Below are positions 58,507-64,000 of a stretch of DNA of 64,000 nt, in pieces (the first letter of the stretch is position 1; each line of letters begins with the position of its first letter). Location of the stretch: contig JAZHPA010000011.1 in assembly GCA_051024685.1 (NCBI GenBank), positions 1 through 64,000 of the forward strand, read 5' to 3'. The notes below the pieces were generated by a model. It worked only from the letters and a program-made list of their open reading frames with translations, had not been told where the DNA came from and did no database searches. The translations under genes were made by a program, and so were the position numbers. This stretch comes from UBA12545 sp051024685. Lineage in GTDB: Bacteria; Bacillota; DSM-521; Neomoorellales; Neomoorellaceae.

Positions 58507-59361
58507 ATGCCTTTAGTGACAACCAAAGCGATAATGGACAGAGCGCTAGCGGGCGGATATGCTGTCGGCGCCTTTAACGTTTGCAATCTGGAGATGACGC
58601 AGGGTGTTATGGAAGCAGCAGTATCTGAGCGGTCTCCGGTCATTATTCAGGTATGGGCCGGTATTTTGCAACAGGGTATGAAAGCCAGGACGTTGGCGGC
58701 AATTGTAAAGTCAGAGGCTGAAGCCTGCGAAGTGCCGGTGTCTTTACACCTTGATCATGGTACAAGCCTGGAGGACATAAAGGAGGCAATCGACGCCGGT
58801 TTTTCTTCAGTAATGATCGATGCTTCGATGCTTACCTTGAGAGAGAATATCAAGGTGACCCGCCAGGTGGTCAGAATGGCCAGAGAGGCTGGTGTGAGCA
58901 CTGAAGCTGAGATAGGACACGTGGGCGGGGGCAAGGAAGGTATCGGAAATCAGTGGTTGACTTCCCCCAACGAAGCTGAAATTTTTGTGCGTGAGACAGA
59001 GGTTGATTTTTTAGCGGTGGCTATCGGTACAGCCCATGGATTTTATGAGTGCGAACCTTGTCTTGATTTTGAACGACTGACGGCTATTAAGAAAAAAGTG
59101 CAGATACCTTTAGTATTGCACGGTGCTTCTTTTACCCCGCCCGAGCAGCTGGCTAGGGCCATAGGACTCGGTATAACAAAGGTTAATGTAGCTACCGAGA
59201 TTAATATAGCCATGATTAAGGGTATTAAGATGGCACTGGCCGATGAACCCCAAATTATTTGGCCCGACATTGTACTCAGAAGAGGGCGTGCGGAAGTCGC
59301 TCAAGAGGTTAAGGGAAAATTGAGGTTGTTTGGCTCAACGGGTAAGGCATGGATGGGGTAG
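58507..59361 (+). CDS. class II ketose-bisphosphate aldolase family
   Basis: A 284-residue Zn-dependent aldolase (FbaA/GatY/KbaY family): AGGYAVGAFNVCNLEMTQGV, SLHLDHGTSLEDIKEAIDAGF (Zn and catalytic residues), EAEIGHVGG, GTAHGFY, VLHGASFTPPEQL and TKVNVATEINIA. It should split a ketose (bis)phosphate into dihydroxyacetone phosphate and an aldehyde, which could be the AOR substrate (inference). Confidence 0.92.
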   Translation: MPLVTTKAIMDRALAGGYAVGAFNVCNLEMTQGVMEAAVSERSPVIIQVWAGILQQGMKARTLAAIVKSEAEACEVPVSLHLDHGTSLEDIKEAIDAGFSSVMIDASMLTLRENIKVTRQVVRMAREAGVSTEAEIGHVGGGKEGIGNQWLTSPNEAEIFVRETEVDFLAVAIGTAHGFYECEPCLDFERLTAIKKKVQIPLVLHGASFTPPEQLARAIGLGITKVNVATEINIAMIKGIKMALADEPQIIWPDIVLRRGRAEVAQEVKGKLRLFGSTGKAWMG

Positions 59362-59373
59362 GTGGGTATAAAA

Positions 59374-60354
59374 ATGGGCGTAGAGGTTGTGGGAATCGGG
59401 AATCCCGTGCTAGATTTCGTTATCCAGGTGGAGAAGTTGCCTGAACCGGATGCTTCTTCACCTGTCATCCAGTACTCCCTGCAGGGGGGAGGGAAGGTAG
59501 CTACTGCTCTGGCTGCGCTATCCAGACTGGGCGCCAGAGTCGGCATCATCGGCATGGTAGGTGATGATGTTCAGGGAGAATTCATCCAGAAGGAGTTACA
59601 GCGTGACGGTGTAGACATAACTCTGCTGAGAATAATATCCGGAGGTCGTTCTCCCTTTTCAGTTGTCCTCGCAGATAAGTCAAGTAAGACCCGCAATATT
59701 TTCTGGAATAGCGGTAGTCTAGGTATTTTAGAGCAGCTGGAGGCGAAGGAATGGGAGTATCTCCAGCAGGCCTCCTGCTTACTTTTGGCCGGAGCCAGCC
59801 GTACAGAAATCGAAGCTGCTAAGGCTGTTCAGAGCTTTGGCGCACTTACGGTATATGATGCTGATTTTTTTGCGTTGGAGGTAAGATCCATTTTGCCTTA
59901 TATTGATGTCTGCATCGCCTCGTCCGATTTTGCGTCCGGCTATGGTGGCAGTCCATGCGTAAATCTGGAGGATGCCTTGCGTGTGGCCGCCAGGATCAGG
60001 GAGGAAGGCCCGAAAATTGCGATAATCACTATGGGCAAATGCGGCTTAGCCGGATATGCAGGTCACGAAAAAATTGTTCTTCCAGCTTTCGACGTACCGG
60101 TGGAGGATACCACCGGCGCGGGAGATGTTTTCCACGGTGCATTTATCTTTGGTATGTTAAAGGGCTGGGAAATATACCAGACGGCACGCTTTGCTACTGC
60201 AACCGCGGCCCTGAAAACCATGTGGCTAGGAGGGAGGGCAGCCTTGCCAACTTACGAAGATGTGAAGGCGTTCATGGCTACAGGACAACCGATTGTTGAT
60301 AGGGAAAGAATTAAACTTTATGAGGATACCTGGCACAGGTTGGGAAGGTTTTAG
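59374..60354 (+). CDS. PfkB-family sugar kinase
   Basis: A 326-residue ribokinase-like kinase with VVGIGNPVLDFVIQVEKLP, the SLQGGGKVATALAALSRLGA substrate motif, and the C-terminal VEDTTGAGDVFHGAFIFG with the catalytic Asp. It probably phosphorylates the keto-sugar produced by the FucI-type isomerase before the aldolase acts. The ATG at 59374 follows GGTAGGTGGG. Confidence 0.9.
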   Translation: MGVEVVGIGNPVLDFVIQVEKLPEPDASSPVIQYSLQGGGKVATALAALSRLGARVGIIGMVGDDVQGEFIQKELQRDGVDITLLRIISGGRSPFSVVLADKSSKTRNIFWNSGSLGILEQLEAKEWEYLQQASCLLLAGASRTEIEAAKAVQSFGALTVYDADFFALEVRSILPYIDVCIASSDFASGYGGSPCVNLEDALRVAARIREEGPKIAIITMGKCGLAGYAGHEKIVLPAFDVPVEDTTGAGDVFHGAFIFGMLKGWEIYQTARFATATAALKTMWLGGRAALPTYEDVKAFMATGQPIVDRERIKLYEDTWHRLGRF

Positions 60355-60371
60355 GGAAAGGATATCGGGTG

Positions 60372-61571
60372 ATGAAAGCAGAACGCGCCATAGGTTTTAG
60401 CGATATGAGCCGTTTTAACCGCATAACCGTTCTTAATCTAATAAAGAAGCATAAGCAAATATCCCGAAAAGACCTCGCCCACCTCACCAAGCTGACTGAA
60501 GCCAGTGTTTCTAGAATCATTGCCGAGCTAATAGCCAAAGGGCTGGTAGCCGAGGTTGGTACAGGAGAGTCTCAGGGGGGGCGTAAACCTGTCCTTTTGG
60601 AGTTCAAGAGTGACGCGTATTACGTCCTGGGCATTGCCTTTCACTCAGGCCACGTAAGAATGGCTATTACCGACCTGAATGGGACCATCATATTGCGTAG
60701 CACCCAGGGCGTCAGGGAAGACGAACAGCAGACGGCGATTGCCGCAGCCGTTGCGGCAGGGGCAGGCGAGTTTATTGCTTCCTCCGGGCTACCCTCAGAG
60801 AAGTTTATTGGTGTAGGGGTGGCTGTTCCCGGACTGGTAGACAGTCATACGGGCATTATTCGCTATTCAGCGCCTTTAGGGTGGCGGAACCTTCCCATGG
60901 GCAGTATTTTAAGTGACGCCATAGGGCTGCCAACAAGGGTGGACAATATATCTAGGGCTGTGACGCTGGCCAAAAAGCTTTTGGGTGAAGGTGAAGGCTG
61001 CCAGAACCTAGTTTATATGTACGTTGGTGACGGGGTGGGTGCCGGCATCGTTGTTAATGGTCAGCTTTATTACGGTAGCAAATATAGTGCAGCGGAAATA
61101 GGCCATACGATAATCGATATTAACGGCCCGAAGTGCCGTTGTGGCAAGAGAGGTTGTTTAGAAACGCTAGCCTCTCAGGTAGCATTAATAGAGCGTTATT
61201 GCAAATATACTGGGGCCGCGGACAGCAACATGGACCTCACAACAATTGTAGCCAACTTTGACAACGGCGATGAAAAAGCAGTACAGGCGGTGGAGGAAAC
61301 TATTTACTACTTAGGTATCGGCGTGGCCAATATCGTTAATACTTTCAATCCTGAGCTCGTCATTATCGACGGGTGGCCCCCTTATTTTCCATCAATGTTA
61401 GAAAGGCTTAAACAGGTAATTTACAGTTATACCATGGAGGGCCTGGCCGATGAGTTGGGGATTATCTTCTCCAGGAGTGAAGATGCCACTCTTGCAGGTG
61501 CGGTGGCTCTGGTATTGAATGACTTTTTCGATCCTACAGTAACTCAGTCCGATGATAGGTGTGGAAATTAA
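60372..61571 (+). CDS. ROK-family transcriptional regulator
   Basis: A 399-residue ROK repressor: N-terminal winged HTH (LIKKHKQISRKDLAHLTKLT, ASVSRIIAELI) and a sugar-kinase-fold domain with the VGVAVPGLVDSHTG loop, GDGVGAGIVVNG and the zinc motif CRCGKRGCLETLAS. It is embedded in the operon, and the operator candidate at 54067 would give feedback control by the sugar. Whether it keeps kinase activity is unknown. Confidence 0.92.
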   Translation: MKAERAIGFSDMSRFNRITVLNLIKKHKQISRKDLAHLTKLTEASVSRIIAELIAKGLVAEVGTGESQGGRKPVLLEFKSDAYYVLGIAFHSGHVRMAITDLNGTIILRSTQGVREDEQQTAIAAAVAAGAGEFIASSGLPSEKFIGVGVAVPGLVDSHTGIIRYSAPLGWRNLPMGSILSDAIGLPTRVDNISRAVTLAKKLLGEGEGCQNLVYMYVGDGVGAGIVVNGQLYYGSKYSAAEIGHTIIDINGPKCRCGKRGCLETLASQVALIERYCKYTGAADSNMDLTTIVANFDNGDEKAVQAVEETIYYLGIGVANIVNTFNPELVIIDGWPPYFPSMLERLKQVIYSYTMEGLADELGIIFSRSEDATLAGAVALVLNDFFDPTVTQSDDRCGN

Positions 61572-61610
61572 GTAAGTTAGAAAAATGAATTTCGCTAGGG
61601 TGATTGGATA

Positions 61611-62714
61611 GTGGAACTTCAGGAGATGGAGCTCAAACTTAGTACACTGCGTGAAATAATGCTGGAGGATTCTCTAGACGTCTTATGGATAGCAACTGCA
61701 GAAAACTTGGCCTGGTTGACCGGTGCACGTAGCCGGGTAGACCTGACCTCGCAGTGGGTTAGTTTCAGCATTATAGTTACCAATGAGGGCTGCCAGGTAG
61801 TGGTAGGTAATAACGAAGTTGAGCGCATTATGAGGGAAGAGTTATCGGGTTTACCCTTGGAGGTAACTACCTTTCCGTGGTACGCAACTACTGCCGATGA
61901 GCTTGTCAAGACCATAACGCAGGGTAAACGTACTGGAAGTGACCTTGAGATAGCGGGGTTCGTATCTGTCGCGGACAAGATAAAACAACGGCGTGGGGTC
62001 TTAGGAGCAGCAGAAAAGGAGCGCTACTCTCAGCTGGCCCACGATGCGGCAGGGGTACTGGCCGATGTGGTAGCGGGAATTTACCCGGGTTTGACGGAGC
62101 GGGAGGTAGCCGGGCGTATTTCTCATGGACTGATTACTCAAGGCATTACGCCGACGGTATTGCTGGTGGCTGCGGATGAGCGCATATTCAGTTGCCGCCA
62201 CGCTTTACCTACCGACAAAAAATGGCGCGCGCTACTGCAGTTATCCATCTGTGCCGAGCGGTTCGGGCTCATAGTATCCCAGACCCGCACGATTAGTTTT
62301 AGTACTAGTGTCCCGCCTGATGTCAGAAATAAACATTTGGCAGCGACAGAAATAGATGCCACGTTAATAGCCCATACGGAAGCCGGCCGAAGGCTGGGAG
62401 ATATACTGCAGAAGGGAATGGATAAGTACGCGGAGCTGGGCTTCCCAGAGGAGTGGAGGGCCCATCACCTAGGAGGGTTAACCGGTTATAGTGGTCGGGA
62501 GCTCGTGGTAACGCCAGACTGCCAAGAGGTGGTAAGAGTCGGCCAAGCATTGGCCTGGAATCCGACCGTGGGCGGTCTAAAGTCTGAAGACACGATTATT
62601 GTAGAGGAAAACGGGGCAGAGGTCTTGGGCCAGAAAATCAGGTGGCCATATCAGGTCATTAAAGTTGCAGGTAAGGAGATCAGAAGGCCGGCTATTTTGA
62701 CTCTAGGAGGATGA
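61611..62714 (+). CDS. degenerate M24 (pita-bread fold) peptidase-like protein
   Basis: A 367-residue protein with the creatinase-type N-terminal domain (LWIATAENLAWLTGARSRVD) and the M24 fold (GLTEREVAGRISHGL, WRAHHLGGLTGYSG, LAWNPTVGGLKSEDTIIVEE). The two Asp metal ligands of active enzymes (D-x-G and S-D-x-T-R-T) are missing: the strand reads LSICAERFGLIVSQTRT. It is therefore probably not a metallopeptidase but a binding protein or an enzyme with another activity, as in creatinase-like members. GTG start behind AGGGTGAT. Confidence 0.8.
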   Translation: MELQEMELKLSTLREIMLEDSLDVLWIATAENLAWLTGARSRVDLTSQWVSFSIIVTNEGCQVVVGNNEVERIMREELSGLPLEVTTFPWYATTADELVKTITQGKRTGSDLEIAGFVSVADKIKQRRGVLGAAEKERYSQLAHDAAGVLADVVAGIYPGLTEREVAGRISHGLITQGITPTVLLVAADERIFSCRHALPTDKKWRALLQLSICAERFGLIVSQTRTISFSTSVPPDVRNKHLAATEIDATLIAHTEAGRRLGDILQKGMDKYAELGFPEEWRAHHLGGLTGYSGRELVVTPDCQEVVRVGQALAWNPTVGGLKSEDTIIVEENGAEVLGQKIRWPYQVIKVAGKEIRRPAILTLGG

Positions 62715-62720
62715 AAATTA

Positions 62721-64000
62721 ATGGCAGTAGGAAGACACCCTATTGGATTTGTTGCTTTGGGGAACCGGTATAACTTTAACAATCAGCTGGCGGAACAACT
62801 AGCCTTCAAAGCTCGTATGCTTTTACAAAATATAGCGGATGACCAGATTGTGGGGACGACAAAGCTTGTTACGGATATTGATACGGCTGACCATGTTGCA
62901 AATATGTTACAGAGCGAGAGAGTCGAACGCTTGGTAATATTTAGCGGAACATTTGGCTCGGGCCAGATTCTTATGAAAATTATTGGTGATTTTAAAGGGC
63001 CTGTTCTTTTGTGGGCCTTACCAGAACCTCCTAATACATGTAAAGTGGAGCTTAATTCCCTTTGCGGCGTAAACCTGTACAGCAGTCTGATGGCGGCCAT
63101 GGATTTGCGTTACACTTACATTTATTGTCATCCAGAAGACGAAGGCTGCATTCAAGAGTTAAGTAGATGGGTTAGAGTTTCCCATTTGCTTCTAACCCTA
63201 CGTCGGATGCGTATAGCTCTCCTGGGCCACCATACCCCGGGATTTGATACCTTCGGGTTAAATGAGCTATCTATCCGCAGAGAGCTGGGGCCGGAGATTT
63301 TACATATCGACCTCAGTGAACTATTCCAGGAGGCCGAAAACCTGCCGGAGGCCCAGTGGCAAGCAGTTGTATCCGAGTTAGCGCCAAAGGTGGCCAATTG
63401 GGAAGAGGTACCTGAAACCAAACGCCAAAAGTATGCTCGCACCTGTAAAGCATTTGAAAACTTGAGGGAGCGCTACAGTCTGGACGCTGTGGCCGTAAAG
63501 TGTTGGCCGGAATTCATTGTTGGGTATGGACAGGCTGTTTGCGCAACGCTAAGTAAGATGGTTGATGGAGGTTTTATGGCAGGTTGTGAGGGAGACGTCT
63601 TAGGGACTATTACCTCCTTTATTCAATTTAAACTGAGCGGACAGGTTCCCTTTATAGCAGATCTGATATCCGTGGATAAAGGGGAAAATACCGGCACTTT
63701 CTGGCATTGCGGTTGCGCTCCCTTTAGTCTAGCAGCCTCGGGATATCCTATTTGCTTGGGTGAGGAGTTCGGCGGAGCAGGCCTTAACTTAGAGTTTCCC
63801 CTCAAGCCCGGGAAGGTTACCATAGCCCGCCTGAGTTACTTCAAGGGCAGATACCGTTTGCTTATTGCCAAGGGTGATATGCTACCGCCGAAGTCCCTTG
63901 ACGGTACTGGGGGCACGGTAAAGATGGAGTGTTCTGTAGAGAAGTTTCTTGACACCATCATATATGGAGGCTTTGAACACCACCTGGGTATAGCGTACGG
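62721..64000 (+). CDS. L-fucose/L-arabinose isomerase-like protein (partial, runs off window)
   Basis: At least 426 residues with no stop before the window end. The N-terminus (PIGFVALGNRYNFNNQ) and the metal-site region (AVKCWPEFIVGYGQAVCATL, AGCEGDVLGTITSFIQF, FWHCGCAPFSLA) match the FucI-like isomerase family, where Glu, Asp and His ligate Mn2+. It probably converts the aldose released by the GH31 enzyme to a ketose for the PfkB kinase. AGGAGG lies 10 bases before the ATG. Confidence 0.85.
   Translation, partial: MAVGRHPIGFVALGNRYNFNNQLAEQLAFKARMLLQNIADDQIVGTTKLVTDIDTADHVANMLQSERVERLVIFSGTFGSGQILMKIIGDFKGPVLLWALPEPPNTCKVELNSLCGVNLYSSLMAAMDLRYTYIYCHPEDEGCIQELSRWVRVSHLLLTLRRMRIALLGHHTPGFDTFGLNELSIRRELGPEILHIDLSELFQEAENLPEAQWQAVVSELAPKVANWEEVPETKRQKYARTCKAFENLRERYSLDAVAVKCWPEFIVGYGQAVCATLSKMVDGGFMAGCEGDVLGTITSFIQFKLSGQVPFIADLISVDKGENTGTFWHCGCAPFSLAASGYPICLGEEFGGAGLNLEFPLKPGKVTIARLSYFKGRYRLLIAKGDMLPPKSLDGTGGTVKMECSVEKFLDTIIYGGFEHHLGIAY

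Noticed and set aside
1..64000. tRNA, rRNA, CRISPR arrays or an origin of replication
   Set aside because: No cloverleaf-like gene, rRNA block, regularly spaced direct-repeat array or DnaA-box cluster was recognised by eye.

Overview
The window looks like a chromosomal segment of a moderately GC-rich, thermophilic, anaerobic, spore-former-type Firmicute of the Moorella/Thermanaeromonas kind. This is an inference from gene content: a GatCAB amidotransferase, a DUF1540 protein, a YutG-type PgpA, a selenium-dependent molybdenum hydroxylase maturation set, a tungsten aldehyde:ferredoxin oxidoreductase, a Na+-translocating methylmalonyl-CoA decarboxylase, strong AGGAGG-type ribosome binding sites and frequent GTG/TTG starts. 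No rRNA, tRNA or CRISPR array was seen.

Layout. 1-4000: small heat-shock protein, a membrane methyltransferase, an atypical Lgt, a rhodanese fragment, DUF1540 and gene debris. 4000-10400: a YeiH-type transporter, then a copper-type locus (DUF2933 membrane protein, an 18-codon ORF, CopA). Four copies of one palindrome (ATACCC-N5-GGGTAT) sit on promoters between 3040 and 7183. 10753-14391 (minus): a sulfur-assimilation operon of siroheme reductase, TusA, a MoaD-MoeB fusion, CysK and a JAMM peptidase. 14670-22515: gatCAB, a HAD phosphatase, then XdhC-type proteins, a regulator, a YqeC-MobA fusion and YqeB for maturing a selenium-dependent molybdenum hydroxylase. 22751-24268: two DUF3870 paralogues, both apparently starting at ACG, around a truncated IS481-type transposase.

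24506-41726: a nearly complete methylmalonyl-CoA route between succinate and propionate: CoA transferase, both mutase subunits, MeaB, epimerase, decarboxylase alpha/delta/biotin/beta/gamma subunits, a CaiB-type CoA transferase and a MatC-type carrier. CoaD, a metallo-hydrolase, CobO, a decayed sdhB, fumarase and malic enzyme follow. 42341-50994: PgpA, then a heterocycle-catabolism cluster of two fold-type-II PLP enzymes, a selenium-dependent-type xanthine dehydrogenase, a hydantoinase and an EamA transporter. This cluster probably uses the cofactor machinery at 18-22 kb. 51004-53962: a PPi-PFK relic, acylphosphatase, PfkA and an NlpC/P60 hydrolase. 54105 to the window end: an operon of tungsten AOR, MoaD-like protein, GH31 glycosidase, class II aldolase, PfkB kinase, ROK regulator, a degenerate M24 protein and a FucI-type isomerase, which reads as an uncharacterised glycoside pathway.

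A roughly 264-bp non-autonomous repeat family with CTG...CAG terminal inverted repeats and 9-bp target duplications occurs five times (1-77, 3784-3952, 9838-10100, 10402-10667, 41723-41986). One copy split a hairpin and another now supplies the stop codon of the malic enzyme gene.
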